Below, in pieces: positions 1 through 10,851 of a stretch of 47,683 nt of DNA. A program made the position numbers and the translations under genes. The stretch is taken from NCBI GenBank assembly GCA_030604735.1, contig JAUVVG010000029.1, positions 1 through 47,683 of the forward strand, in the 5' to 3' direction. The DNA is from Azoarcus sp. (GTDB taxonomy: Bacteria > Pseudomonadota > Gammaproteobacteria > Burkholderiales > Rhodocyclaceae). Under the pieces are notes generated by a model. That model was not told the origin of the DNA. It saw only the letters and a program-made list of their open reading frames with translations, and made no database searches. Numbering within the stretch: the stretch's first letter is position 1; each line of letters starts with the position of its first letter.

Positions 1-95
1 AAGCGGCGCAGCGACGCAGTCAAATGGCCTTGCATGCGCAGCATGCTCAGGCGATTTCGCCGCGAGATCCGGGCAATTGAGCGTGGAGGCGATTC

Positions 96-2108
<2,013 letters not shown>

Positions 2109-2118
2109 GGACAAAGCC

Positions 2119-3036
2119 ATGAATCTGCCGAAGAGCGTAAAAATAGTCGAGATGGGGCCGCGTGACGGTCTGCAGAACGAGAAGCAATCGGTCAGCACCG
2201 AGACCAAGGTCGAACTGATCGCTCGCCTGGCCGATGCCGGGCTGCGCGCGATCGAGGCGACGGCCTTCGTGTCGCCGAAGTGGGTGCCGCAGATGGCCGA
2301 CAACGCCGAGGTGCTCGCGCGGGTGCTGGCCGCCGACAGCACGGGCCGCATCGACTACCCGGTGCTGGCCCCGAACCTCAAGGGCTTCGAGGCTGCGCTC
2401 GCGGCCGGCGCGCGCGAAGTCGCGGTGTTTGCTGCGGCCTCCGAATCGTTCAGCCAGAAGAACATCAACTGTTCGATCGCCGAGTCGCTGGAGCGTTTCC
2501 GCCCGGTCACCGACGCGGCTCGGGCGGCCGGGGTCAAGGTGCGCGGCTATGTCTCTTGCGTGGTCGGGTGTCCTTACGAGGGCGCGGTCTCGCCCGACAT
2601 CGTGGCGCAGGTTGCCGAGACCCTGCTCGAGATGGGGTGCTACGAGGTCTCGCTCGGCGACACCATCGGAGTCGGCACGCCGGCGAGTGTGCAGCGCATG
2701 CTCGAGGCGGTGATGCGCAAGGTGCCCGCCGAACGACTGGCTGGTCATTACCACGACACCTACGGCATGGCGGTTGCCAATGTGTACGCATCGCTGCAGA
2801 TGGGCGTGGTCGTGTTCGATGCGTCGGTGGCCGGTCTGGGCGGCTGTCCCTATGCGGCAGGCGCATCCGGCAACGTCGCGACCGAAGACGTGGTGTGGCT
2901 GCTCCATGGCATGGGTATCGAGACCGGCGTCGATCTGGACAAGCTGGTGGACACCGCCGCCTGGATCAGCGCGCGGCTCGAGCGGACCCCAGCCTCGCGG
3001 GTGGCGCGGGCGGTGTTGGCGAAGCGGGGAGGTTGA
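2119..3036 (+). CDS. mvaB: Hydroxymethylglutaryl-CoA lyase
   Basis: The 305-residue protein matches HMG-CoA lyase, a TIM-barrel enzyme of the HMGL/DRE family that splits HMG-CoA into acetyl-CoA and acetoacetate. The N-terminus reads [12 protein letters not shown] with the metal-binding aspartate at D16; the metal histidines are H210 and H212 (GHYHDTYG); the active-site cysteine is C243 in GLGGCPYA. I chose the ATG at 2119 because the conserved N-terminus starts there; an upstream in-frame start at 2044 would run inside the carboxylase gene. It sits ten bases behind the carboxylase subunit, so the two should be cotranscribed as the end of a leucine/isovalerate operon. The 240-bp gap after it holds an AAGCT-rich stretch (about 3042-3062) and no gene I can support. 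Confidence 0.93.
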   Translation: MNLPKSVKIVEMGPRDGLQNEKQSVSTETKVELIARLADAGLRAIEATAFVSPKWVPQMADNAEVLARVLAADSTGRIDYPVLAPNLKGFEAALAAGAREVAVFAAASESFSQKNINCSIAESLERFRPVTDAARAAGVKVRGYVSCVVGCPYEGAVSPDIVAQVAETLLEMGCYEVSLGDTIGVGTPASVQRMLEAVMRKVPAERLAGHYHDTYGMAVANVYASLQMGVVVFDASVAGLGGCPYAAGASGNVATEDVVWLLHGMGIETGVDLDKLVDTAAWISARLERTPASRVARAVLAKRGG

Positions 3037-3279
3037 AGCGTCAAGCTGTAAGCTTTAAGCTGTCAGGCATTGTCCACTGGCCCCTGGCCGGGGGCACCCA
3101 GCTTTCGATGACCCGGAGCTTCGATTCGCTCGCGCCGTTCTGGCCGGGCTTGTCCAGGCTCCGCTCCTGCAATGCCTCTGGACAAGTTCGGGGCGAGCCT
3201 GCGCAGTGCGGGCACGGGCCGGGTCATTTCCACCCGCTAACGGCATGCCGGCCAATAACAAGACTTGACGCATTCTCTT

Positions 3280-3501
3280 ATGACCACCCCATCCTCGAAC
3301 GTCCCTTCCCCCTGCATCGATATCTGCCAGATGAACGCCGATTCCGGTCTGTGTGAAGGCTGCTTCCGGACCCTGGACGAGATCACGCGCTGGAGTGGCG
3401 AGGACGATCCGGGCAAGCTCGGCATTCTTGCCGAGGTCGAATTGCGCCGCGACGCCGCTTTTTCCGATACGCCGGTGGCGATGGCAGGAGGCCAGTCGTG
3501 A
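3280..3501 (+). CDS. DUF1289 small cysteine-rich protein (first of two)
   Basis: This 73-residue protein carries the DUF1289 signature: SPCIDICQM, then GLCEGCFRTLDEI and a tryptophan, giving four cysteines in a C-x3-C ... C-x2-C arrangement that probably binds a metal. The molecular role of the family is not established. A TTG five codons upstream (3265) is in frame, but the ATG at 3280 is the more usual start. The end overlaps the start of the next gene, itself a DUF1289 protein, and that in turn overlaps a metallo-beta-lactamase-fold hydrolase, so all three are translationally coupled. Confidence 0.8.
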   Translation: MTTPSSNVPSPCIDICQMNADSGLCEGCFRTLDEITRWSGEDDPGKLGILAEVELRRDAAFSDTPVAMAGGQS

Positions 3502-3683
3502 GCGATCCCTTGTGTGTCGGGGTCTGCATGATCGACTGGGATTCCGGGGTCTGCCTCGGCTGCGGCCGGACCTCCGAAGAAATCCAGGGCATACCGGTCG
3601 CACCGGTCAAGCATGACGACAAGCCCCGCACGCCCCCCTTGCCGGCCAACGTCGCCGCGCAGGTCGGCGAGGGTAGCGAATGA
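3498..3683 (+). CDS. DUF1289 small cysteine-rich protein (second of two)
   Basis: A 61-residue protein read from a GTG start that overlaps the previous stop codon by four bases. It repeats the same cysteine pattern as its neighbour (LCVGVCMIDWDSGVCLGCGRTSEEI) and then has a proline-rich tail. The two are clearly paralogous but diverged, so this looks like an old tandem duplication or deliberate pairing. Function is unknown; the cysteines suggest a small metal-binding fold. Its stop overlaps the ATG of the next gene (ATGA at 3680-3683). Confidence 0.78.
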   Translation: MSDPLCVGVCMIDWDSGVCLGCGRTSEEIQGIPVAPVKHDDKPRTPPLPANVAAQVGEGSE

Positions 3684-4594
3684 GCGCTGGGCTGCCCGAC
3701 AGCATTCGGGTCATCGAGCGCGGCTGGCTGTCATCCAACAACATCCTGCTGTTCGACGTCGGGCAGGCCACGCTGATCGACAGCGGCTATTTCACCCGGC
3801 GCGAGCAAACGGTCGCACTGGTCCGGCAGGGGCTGGATGGCCGGCGTCTCGCGACCCTCATCAACACCCACTCCCATTCGGATCATATCGGCGGCAATGC
3901 GGCAGTACAGCGCGCCTTCGGTTGCGACATCGTGGTCCCGGCCGGGATGGCCGGCGCGGTCGAGATTTGGGACGAGGAGGCCTTGCTGCTGACCACCGCC
4001 GCGCAGTATGGCGAGCGATTCGTGGCCGATCGACTGGTCGCGGCCGGTGATGCGATCACAATGGGCGAACTGGTCTGGCAGGCCCACGCCGCGCCCGGGC
4101 ACGACATGGATGCGCTGGTCTTCCACAATGCGGACAAGCGCATCCTGATCTCCGGTGACGCGCTGTGGCGCGACGGCTTCGGCATCCTCTTCGCCGACGT
4201 GCTAGGCAGCGGCGATGGTTTGGGCGAAGCCCGCCGCACGCTCGAGGCGATCGCGCGCCTGCCCATCGAGGTGGTGATTCCGGGTCATGGCGCGCCTTTC
4301 GTCGAGGTCGATGACGCGCTGGAACGTGCTTTTGGACGCCTGCGCGCCTTCGAGGAGGATGGCGCCCGGATGGCGCGAAACGCGATCCGGGCCTGCTTCA
4401 CCTTCTGGCTGCTCGACGTGAGAGAGCTGGCGCTGGACGACCTGGCGGAACATCTCGACCAGATACCGATCTATCATCAGGCGAACAGTCGATTCCTCGG
4501 TCTGTCACCCGAGGCGCTGGCACATTGGCTGGTCGCGGATCTGCAAAGGGCCGGCGTGGCTCGCCGCGAAGGGCGCAAACTGCTGGCGGTGTGA
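3680..4594 (+). CDS. Metallo-beta-lactamase-fold hydrolase
   Basis: A 304-residue protein with the binuclear metal motif THSHSDH (H64, H66, D68, H69), a third ligand histidine in APGHD, the bridging aspartate in ISGDALW and a final histidine in VIPGHGAPF. This is the complete ligand set of the metallo-beta-lactamase superfamily, so it should be an active zinc or iron hydrolase. The C-terminal 100 residues are helical and not recognised as a lactonase or glyoxalase II tail, so the substrate is unknown. It has no signal peptide. It overlaps the upstream DUF1289 gene by ATGA and probably shares its transcript. Confidence 0.85.
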   Translation: MSAGLPDSIRVIERGWLSSNNILLFDVGQATLIDSGYFTRREQTVALVRQGLDGRRLATLINTHSHSDHIGGNAAVQRAFGCDIVVPAGMAGAVEIWDEEALLLTTAAQYGERFVADRLVAAGDAITMGELVWQAHAAPGHDMDALVFHNADKRILISGDALWRDGFGILFADVLGSGDGLGEARRTLEAIARLPIEVVIPGHGAPFVEVDDALERAFGRLRAFEEDGARMARNAIRACFTFWLLDVRELALDDLAEHLDQIPIYHQANSRFLGLSPEALAHWLVADLQRAGVARREGRKLLAV

Positions 4595-4683
4595 CCAGTG
4601 GTCTGCTTCGTGCCCCGGTATTTCCGAAGCGGACCACTAGAACTTTCGTCATAATCGGAGCTCCACATCGGAGTGAGGCGGTC

Positions 4684-5562
4684 ATGCAGATTGTTTTGAT
4701 CAGCGGTATGTCGGGTTCGGGCAAGAGCATTGCGCTGAACGTGCTCGAGGATGCCGGCTACTTCGTGGTGGACAACCTCCCGGCCACCCTGCTGCCCCAG
4801 TTGGTGACCCATCTGCGGGGCGTGGGCTATCAGCGGATCGCGGTCGTGGTCGATGTCCGCTCCGGTGCCAGCCTCGCGGCCTTGCCGCAGCAGGTCGACA
4901 CCGTCAGAACCATGGTCGAGGACGTGCGGATGTTGTTTCTCAGCGCCCGTGACGACACGCTGATCGCGCGCTTTTCCGAAACCCGCCGTCGTCATCCGCT
5001 CGCCAGCGAAACCGTGTCCCTGCCCGAGGCGATCCAGATGGAACGAGATGCGCTCGCCGAGATCGCGCAGCTGGGGCACAACATCGACACCAGCGACCTC
5101 CACCCGAATACGCTGCGTGGCTGGGTCAAGGACTTCCTCGATCTGCGGGCGGCCGAGGGGTTGACCTTGATGTTCCAATCCTTCGGATTCAAGTACGGCA
5201 TTCCGATGGACGCCGATCTGGTGTTCGACGTGCGCTGTCTGCCGAATCCGCACTACGACCCCAAGCTGAGGCCGCTGGCCGGCTTCGATCAGCCGGTGAT
5301 CGACTTTCTTGCCCGTATCCCCGAGGTCGGCCGCATGTCGGAAGACATCCGGCGCTTCATCGCGACCTGGCTGCCGAGCTTCACCCGCGACAACCGCAGC
5401 TACCTGACCGTGGCGATCGGCTGTACCGGCGGGCAGCACCGTTCGGTCTATATCGCGGAGTGGCTGGGCGAGCGTTTTCGTGACAACGCACGCGTACTGG
5501 TTCGCCATCGCTCGGTGGCCAGGCGCAAGGCCGACCGCGAAGTCGCGGTATCCGGATACTGA
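4684..5562 (+). CDS. rapZ: RNase adapter / nucleotide-binding protein RapZ
   Basis: A 292-residue P-loop protein with Walker A GMSGSGKS at residues 8-15 and a C-terminal half containing [16 protein letters not shown], both diagnostic of the RapZ/YvcJ family. In E. coli RapZ binds glucosamine-6-phosphate and directs RNase E to small RNAs that control glmS; in other bacteria the family is a nucleotide-binding regulator. The start at 4684 follows a GGAG-type site and matches the conserved N-terminus [15 protein letters not shown]. The stop overlaps the next start by one base (TGATG). Confidence 0.94.
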   Translation: MQIVLISGMSGSGKSIALNVLEDAGYFVVDNLPATLLPQLVTHLRGVGYQRIAVVVDVRSGASLAALPQQVDTVRTMVEDVRMLFLSARDDTLIARFSETRRRHPLASETVSLPEAIQMERDALAEIAQLGHNIDTSDLHPNTLRGWVKDFLDLRAAEGLTLMFQSFGFKYGIPMDADLVFDVRCLPNPHYDPKLRPLAGFDQPVIDFLARIPEVGRMSEDIRRFIATWLPSFTRDNRSYLTVAIGCTGGQHRSVYIAEWLGERFRDNARVLVRHRSVARRKADREVAVSGY

Positions 5563-5957
5563 TGCCTGCAAGCAGCAGGGTGTTGCCGTGGCTGGAACTG
5601 TTGCGGCCGGGTGACGTGCTGACGCTGTTGCTCGCGCTGGCCTTTTGCGTGCTCTCGGTCGTCACCCTTTGGCGAGGTGGCGCGCCGGACAAGGTCGTGA
5701 TTCGAGCCGGCGGACAGGTGTTTGCCGAACTCGGGCTGTCACGCGCGCAACAGATCGAGGTGCCGGGTCCGCTCGGTCTGACCCTGATCGAGGTCGAGCC
5801 CGGCCGCGCCCGGGTCGCGTCGGATCCCGGACCCAGGCAATATTGCGTCCGTCAGGGCTGGCTGACCCGCTCCGGTGCGACCGCGATCTGCGCTCCGAAT
5901 GAAGTGAGCCTGTCCCTCGCCGGCGGCGCATCGGACTATGACACCCTCCATTATTGA
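5562..5957 (+). CDS. NusG domain II-containing membrane-anchored protein
   Basis: A 131-residue protein with one N-terminal membrane segment (about residues 17-38) followed by a small extracytoplasmic beta domain. The domain has the pattern of the NusG_II family: IRAGGQVFAEL near the start and two cysteines bracketing a QGW motif (YCVRQGWLTRSG...ICAPNEV). These proteins are regularly found beside the Gx transporter family, as here, where the next ORF begins 20 bases before this one stops. Its function is not known; the gene pair suggests a membrane complex. Confidence 0.8.
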   Translation: MPASSRVLPWLELLRPGDVLTLLLALAFCVLSVVTLWRGGAPDKVVIRAGGQVFAELGLSRAQQIEVPGPLGLTLIEVEPGRARVASDPGPRQYCVRQGWLTRSGATAICAPNEVSLSLAGGASDYDTLHY

Positions 5958-6483
5958 GATCCAGCCGACCCGGGACGATGCCCGGATCGCCCGGCTCGCC
6001 GCCTCCGCGATCGTGCTGTCGGTCGCGGAGGCCGCCATCCCGCTGCCGTTGCCGGGCGTCAAGCCGGGCCTGGCCAACATCGTCATCCTGATCGTGTTGC
6101 TGCGCTGGGGCTGGCGCGACGCGATCTGGGTGGCCTTGCTGCGGGTCTTTGCCGGCAGCCTGTTGCTGGGGCAGTTCTTCGCGCCGGGGTTCTTCCTGGC
6201 CTTGGCCGGGTCGGTCACCAGCCTGACCGTGTTGGGCCTGGCGATGCATCTGCCGCGGCGCTGGTTCGGCCCGGTCAGCCTGAGCATTTTCGCCGCTTTC
6301 GCCCATATCGGCGGCCAACTCGTGGTGGCCCGCTTGTGGCTGGTGCCGCATGACGGCGTGTTCTATCTGGTGCCGGTGTTCGCGCTGGCGGCCACCGTGT
6401 TCGGCCTGGTCAATGGCCTGGTCGCGGCGAAGCTGCTGCGGGATATCTGGCCGGAGCACGAAACCGGAAGCCGCAGGGTTTGA
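5938..6483 (+). CDS. Gx transporter family membrane protein (heptaprenyl diphosphate synthase component I-like)
   Basis: A 181-residue integral membrane protein with about five hydrophobic helices. It begins with a conserved segment ending PLPLPGVKPGLANI, typical of the family annotated as Gx transporter or heptaprenyl diphosphate synthase component I, which resembles the membrane (S) components of ECF-type transporters. The substrate is unknown. Its start lies inside the end of the NusG-II gene, so translation is probably coupled. No prenyl synthase gene follows; the next gene is an unrelated phosphatase after a 190-bp gap that shows no further feature. Confidence 0.8.
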   Translation: MTPSIIEIQPTRDDARIARLAASAIVLSVAEAAIPLPLPGVKPGLANIVILIVLLRWGWRDAIWVALLRVFAGSLLLGQFFAPGFFLALAGSVTSLTVLGLAMHLPRRWFGPVSLSIFAAFAHIGGQLVVARLWLVPHDGVFYLVPVFALAATVFGLVNGLVAAKLLRDIWPEHETGSRRV

Positions 6484-6673
6484 TCTGGCGGTCGCGATGG
6501 CGACACGCGGTGTTTCCTCGCCACTGTCGACACCGCGGCGGGCGGGGTCCTGTCCAGCCCCATGCCGAGGATGAGGGGGCGGTGGGTTCGGCGTGTTCGA
6601 CGTTCGAACTGTGGTCGGAACATCGTGCCGCGCGCCTTGTCCATCACAGCTTAGTGACAACCGGGAATCACCG

Positions 6674-7264
6674 ATGAGGCGTCAATCCAGTCGTCGTTCC
6701 GTATTGGCCTTCATTGCGCTGGCGCTTTACTGGGCCGGCGTACCGGCGGCGCAGGCGGCCCCGGATGCGACCGTGCTCGAGTTGCTGCGCCAAGGGGGAA
6801 AACTGATCCTGATTCGCCATGCCGCGACCGAGCCCGGGATCGGTGATCCCCCGGGCTTCAGGCTGGACGATTGCAGCACTCAGCGCAACCTTTCGGAGCA
6901 GGGTCGGGCCGCGTCGCGGCGCTTCGGCGAGCAGTTGCGGCAGGCCGGCATCGCGGTCTCCCAGCTCCGGTCGAGCGCCTGGTGTCGGTGTCTGGACACT
7001 GCGACCGAAGCCTTTGGCAATACCGTGGAGATCGAAGCCTGGCCGCCCTTGAACTCGTTTTTCAGGGGGCAAGGCGAGCGCGACGCCCAGACCCGGGCCG
7101 CGCTCGCCGGACTTGCGGACTTGCCGGACGACGAAGTCTGGGTCTGGGTCACCCATCAGGTGAATATCACCGCGCTGACCGGCGTTTCGCCGGCAATGGG
7201 CGAGGCGCTGGTGCTCGCGCTCAGGGACGGCAAGCCGGAGATTCTTGCGCGCTGGCGCCCCTGA
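6674..7264 (+). CDS. Exported histidine phosphatase family protein
   Basis: A 196-residue protein with a Sec-type signal peptide (basic start MRRQSSRRS, hydrophobic stretch, cleavage likely after AQAA) and the phosphohistidine motif LIRHAATE. A second catalytic histidine is in WVTHQVNITALTG. It is therefore a small periplasmic member of the histidine phosphatase (phosphoglycerate mutase-like) superfamily; the substrate cannot be told from sequence. I chose the ATG at 6674 because it directly precedes the signal peptide; an upstream in-frame ATG at 6593 would add a non-conserved 27-residue leader. Confidence 0.85.
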   Translation: MRRQSSRRSVLAFIALALYWAGVPAAQAAPDATVLELLRQGGKLILIRHAATEPGIGDPPGFRLDDCSTQRNLSEQGRAASRRFGEQLRQAGIAVSQLRSSAWCRCLDTATEAFGNTVEIEAWPPLNSFFRGQGERDAQTRAALAGLADLPDDEVWVWVTHQVNITALTGVSPAMGEALVLALRDGKPEILARWRP

Positions 7265-7306
7265 AAACGCCCGCCAGCCAGACCGGCGGCGGGTCGGAAC
7301 GGGATG

Positions 7307-8170
7307 TCAGACGTGTTCGCCAAACCAGGCCAGCATGCGACGCCAGCCGTCGGCCGCCTCTTCGGCGCGGTAGCTGGTGCGATAGTCGGCATGGAAGGCA
7401 TGCGGCGCGTCCGGATAGACGAAGATCTCGCTGGGTTTGCCGGCACGCGCGATCTCCTCGCGCATCAGTTCGACATCGTCCAGCGAGATGCCCTGGTCCT
7501 GGCCACCGTACAAACCCAGCACCGGGGCATTCAGTGCCTCGGCGATGTCGACCGGATGCTGCGGGGTGAGGTCGGTCGGCACGCCATCCAGACGGCCATA
7601 CCATGCGACGCCGGCCTTCAGGTTCGGATTGTGGGCCGAGTACAGCCAGGTCACCCGGCCACCCCAGCAGAAGCCGGTGATCGCAAGACGATCCGGATCG
7701 CCGCCATTCGCTGCGGCCCACTCGGCACAGGCGTCGAGATCGGTCATGACCTGGGCGTCCGGCACCTTGGAGACGATGGCCTGCAGGATCTCGCCGACGT
7801 TTTCGATGGCGGAAGGATCGCCCTGGCGGAAAAACAACTCCGGCGCGATCGCGAGATAGCCCTCCTTGGCAAGTCGGCGGCAGACGTCCTTGATGTACTC
7901 GTGCACGCCGAAGATCTCCTGCACCACCAGCACGGTCGGCAAGGCGCTGCCGCCTTCCGGCTTGGCGAAGTAGATCGGCAGGCTGTCACCGTCGACCGTG
8001 ATGGTCGCGTCACCGGCATCGAGGCCGGCGCTGTCGGTGCTGATCACCGTCTGGGCCTGCACCGGCTGCACCGCGAGTGCGAACCCGGTTGCGGCCAGGG
8101 TTGCGACGAAGGCGCGGCGATCGAGTTTGGCGGCAGGAACGAGACTGTCGAACTCGGCTGAAGTCTTCAT
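7307..8170 (-). CDS. Exported dienelactone hydrolase family protein
   Basis: The 287-residue protein is an alpha/beta hydrolase of the dienelactone hydrolase family with the Cys-Asp-His triad C168 (GFCWGG), D225 (GGQDQG) and H257 (PHAFH), and the family glutamate E85 (QEIFG). The first 40 residues contain a DRRAFVAT segment before a hydrophobic stretch ending VQAQ, like a Tat signal peptide with a single RR, so periplasmic export is likely. The start at 8170 has a strong AAGGAGA ribosome site; an in-frame ATG 12 codons upstream would lie before that site. The substrate is unknown. It is convergent with the phosphatase gene. Confidence 0.88.
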   Translation of the reverse strand: MKTSAEFDSLVPAAKLDRRAFVATLAATGFALAVQPVQAQTVISTDSAGLDAGDATITVDGDSLPIYFAKPEGGSALPTVLVVQEIFGVHEYIKDVCRRLAKEGYLAIAPELFFRQGDPSAIENVGEILQAIVSKVPDAQVMTDLDACAEWAAANGGDPDRLAITGFCWGGRVTWLYSAHNPNLKAGVAWYGRLDGVPTDLTPQHPVDIAEALNAPVLGLYGGQDQGISLDDVELMREEIARAGKPSEIFVYPDAPHAFHADYRTSYRAEEAADGWRRMLAWFGEHV

Positions 8171-8193
8171 GTAGGGGGTCTCCTTGTATTCTT

Positions 8194-8223
8194 GTCGAAA
8201 CAACATGGTAAGTCGAACAACAT
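8194..8223 (-). promoter_or_regulatory. Direct repeat, possible operator upstream of the dienelactone hydrolase gene
   Basis: Two near-identical 12-13-base words, GTCGAAACAACAT (8194-8206) and GTCGAACAACAT (8212-8223), lie 18 bases apart, just upstream of the hydrolase start on the minus strand. Read on that strand, a candidate promoter TTGCCT-16-TACCAT overlaps them. The spacing of nearly two helical turns would suit a dimeric regulator. No regulator gene is adjacent. The rest of the 290-bp gap to 8460 holds no gene I can support. Confidence 0.35.
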
Positions 8224-8460
8224 GTCAGGCAAAACAAATCGCCCAAAGATGACTGCACAAGCGAAGGGATGTTCCCCGAATCGGCCGATAATCGGTGCGA
8301 CGTGGCGTCAATCCGATGCTGCTCGGCCCGGGAGGGCGCAGACGGTCGGGGGTGCGGCGCTGCCGCGGGTTCAGCGTGGACGGGCGAAGCCAGACGCATC
8401 GACAGCTAGACGCCGAACTCGTATTGGTCGCGTCTGCGACGGGCTGTCGCGTGAGGACGA

Positions 8461-8709
8461 TCAGTCCTTCTTGATCTCCTGACGCAGGCGAATGCCTTTC
8501 TTGCGCTGTTCGATCAGGATCTGCAGTTTCAGCGCGATGCCCGCCCGCTTTTCCGGATCTTCCTCCTGATCCAAACTTTCCTGCAACTCCTGCTGCTGCT
8601 GTTTCATCTGTTTCAGCAAGGTCTTGAGCTTGTCGCGTTTCTCCCGCTGTCGGCGTCGGTCGGCCGACAGCAGTTCGCCGAGCTTGTCCAGCAGCTTACC
8701 GAGTTTCAT
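8461..8709 (-). CDS. Small coiled-coil protein
   Basis: An 82-residue, highly charged protein rich in K, R, E and Q (for example KQMKQQQQELQESLDQEED), predicted to be almost entirely helical and probably a coiled coil. I do not recognise a family. Its start lies within the last bases of the Na/Pi cotransporter gene (14-base overlap), so it is very probably cotranscribed and coupled with it. The low-complexity composition makes its sequence a poor guide to function. Confidence 0.7.
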   Translation of the reverse strand: MKLGKLLDKLGELLSADRRRQREKRDKLKTLLKQMKQQQQELQESLDQEEDPEKRAGIALKLQILIEQRKKGIRLRQEIKKD

Positions 8710-10639
8710 TGTGGGTGACCTCAGGTTTGGTTTCGGTGCCCGACGAGGATGCGAGCAGCGCGGCAATCTCGTGTTTGTCCAGATGCAGCGCTCGGTCGAT
8801 CTCGTGGCCGACGTTCTCGAAGGGCATGAAGACGACCTTGGCCATCGCGATCAGGTTGCTGGAAATATCGTACAAGTAGGCATTGTCGTTCATCAACGAG
8901 GTGGCGGTTTCCGGGCTGATCCGCTTTTCACGGATCAACCGGTCCAGGGTGCCATTGCCGACGATATCGTGCGCTTCCATGCCCGCCCGCAATACGTCCA
9001 GCGTGAGCGTGGCATTGACCTGAGGGTCGACGGACAGCTTGTGCAGTTCGTGCAACAACAAGGCCAGGTGCTGACGGATCGCGACATACTCGTTGCGCAG
9101 ATGTGGGTTCGGTGAGTTCAGGAAGCGGACCAGGTTCTTTTGCAGATGCTTGATGTCCTTCAGCGCTTCGATCAGTTCCTGACTGGCTGCGCGCAGGATG
9201 AAGGCCTGGCGGGTTCTCTCGCCGTCGGTCTGGATCCGCGCCAGGAAGTCGAGGATGCTGCCTTGAAGCGGCTTGACCCGGCGCTGGTAGTAGTCGTCCA
9301 CATCGATCGCGCGCACCCGCTCGGGCGGGTTGGCCAGGAGCTCCAGCGATTCACCCTTGCGTAGCCGGATCGGGTCTGCGTGCAGCACCAGCGCCATCAC
9401 ATCGAATACGTTGCCGAACAGGTGCTGTATCTCCTTGCGGGTGGCTTCCAGCGCGGCGTCCGGCATTTCGATCATCGAGTCGTTGATGTACTTCGGACTG
9501 CTGACTGTACGCGGCTTCGGTTTCAGATACGTTTCGAGCAGCCGGACCAACTGGTTCGTCAGGGGGATCATCAGCACGATACCGGCGCTGTTGAACAGGG
9601 TATGGAACAGCGCGAGTTTCAGGGTGTGGTCGTCGGCGGCGATGCCCAGCCAGTCACTGCCGGTTTCGACCGCCGCGACGAACTGTCCGATGAAGACCAG
9701 CGCGACCAGGCCGGTGGTCACGTTGAACACCAGATGCGCCGCGGCGAGCCGTTTGCCCTCGATGTTCGCACTGATCGAGCCGATCAGTGCGGTGATGGTG
9801 GTGCCGACGTTGGCGCCGATCGCCAGTGCGAGCGCGTTCTCGTAGGTGATCTGCTGCGCGGCCAGCGCGGTGATGATCAGCACCATGGTCGCGTGGCTGG
9901 ACTGCATCACCACGGTCGCGAACATGCCGATCAGCGTGAACAGCAGCAAACCCTTCAGGCCGGGGATGGCGTACTCGGACAGATCTATGCTTTGACCGAA
10001 GGATTCGAAGCCGACCTTCATGTAGTGAATGCCGAGGAACAGAAAGCCCAGGCCGGCCAGCACATACCCTAAGCCCTTGAGCGCCTTGGATTTGTTGAAC
10101 ATCAGGATCACGCCGAACACCAGCATCGGCATCGCGTAGGCGGCGATATCGACCTTCAGCCCGAAGCCGGCCACCAGCCAGGCGCCGGTGGTCGAGCCGA
10201 GATTGGCGCCGAAGATGATGCCGATGCCCTGGGCCAGACCCAGTAGCCCGGCACTCAGGAACGAGATCGTGATCACCGACACCAGCGAGCTGGACTGCAT
10301 CACGGTGGTGGAGACCACCCCGAAAAGAAAGCTCTTCCATAACCGGTCGGTGGTCTTTTGCAGCAGACGTTCCAGCGTGCCGCCGGTGAAGGCCTTGAAG
10401 CCTTCCTCGAGTGACATCATGCCGAACAGGAAAATCGCGACGCCGGCCGCGATCTCCTTGAAATCCGGACTCACCCAGAAGCCGTAGCCAAGGAGTGCGA
10501 AGACGGTGGCCAGCAGGAGGTTTCTGGGCATCTGGAGGGGGCTCTGGTGGGTCGCAATCCGCTTTTTAACCTTGTTCCGCCATCGCTGAAAGCTGCGCCG
10601 CAACATGCCTGGCGCCCTGCGCCTGAATGCGCGGACCAT
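8696..10639 (-). CDS. Na/Pi cotransporter family protein with C-terminal PhoU-like domain
   Basis: A 647-residue protein. The N-terminal 370 residues carry the duplicated Na/Pi cotransporter repeat, visible as two copies of a QSSS/QSSH motif (TVMQSSSLVSVI and TVVMQSSHATMV) and two GANLGST/GANVGTT motifs, with eight or more membrane helices. The C-terminal 240 residues are helical and resemble PhoU, as in many bacterial NptA/YjbB homologues. It should move phosphate with sodium across the inner membrane, in either direction. The N-terminus is basic and its start uncertain: ATG codons at 10639 and 10606 and one at residue 37 are all possible. A 212-bp divergent gap separates it from the next gene. 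Confidence 0.88.
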   Translation of the reverse strand: MVRAFRRRAPGMLRRSFQRWRNKVKKRIATHQSPLQMPRNLLLATVFALLGYGFWVSPDFKEIAAGVAIFLFGMMSLEEGFKAFTGGTLERLLQKTTDRLWKSFLFGVVSTTVMQSSSLVSVITISFLSAGLLGLAQGIGIIFGANLGSTTGAWLVAGFGLKVDIAAYAMPMLVFGVILMFNKSKALKGLGYVLAGLGFLFLGIHYMKVGFESFGQSIDLSEYAIPGLKGLLLFTLIGMFATVVMQSSHATMVLIITALAAQQITYENALALAIGANVGTTITALIGSISANIEGKRLAAAHLVFNVTTGLVALVFIGQFVAAVETGSDWLGIAADDHTLKLALFHTLFNSAGIVLMIPLTNQLVRLLETYLKPKPRTVSSPKYINDSMIEMPDAALEATRKEIQHLFGNVFDVMALVLHADPIRLRKGESLELLANPPERVRAIDVDDYYQRRVKPLQGSILDFLARIQTDGERTRQAFILRAASQELIEALKDIKHLQKNLVRFLNSPNPHLRNEYVAIRQHLALLLHELHKLSVDPQVNATLTLDVLRAGMEAHDIVGNGTLDRLIREKRISPETATSLMNDNAYLYDISSNLIAMAKVVFMPFENVGHEIDRALHLDKHEIAALLASSSGTETKPEVTHNETR

Positions 10640-10851
10640 GTGATCGCCGGTTAGGCGAGGCTTCTGCTACCATACGCAACGGTATTGAGCGGCATCACCG
10701 TTTCACGGCGCTGGCAGCGGGCAGTCTGCGCTTTGTTCGCGTCAGTCCGGATATAGGGCGCCCGGTTCCCAAATGCCGGCCCTCCGGCCTGCAGTACTCG
10801 CCACGCGAGTCATGATGTCCGCGATCCGCTAACGATTACAGGAGATCGCCA

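Noticed and set aside
1-95. C-terminus of an upstream gene
   Set aside because: Two frames are open into the mccA start region, but neither has a recognisable ending of an expected neighbour such as a carboxylase beta subunit or enoyl-CoA hydratase.
4477-5571. 364-codon minus-strand frame opposite rapZ
   Set aside because: RapZ is unambiguous on the plus strand; the antisense frame lacks motifs.
8192-8482. 96-codon plus-strand frame in the gap before the coiled-coil gene
   Set aside because: No ribosome site, composition unlike a natural protein, and it overlaps the end of the coiled-coil gene on the other strand.
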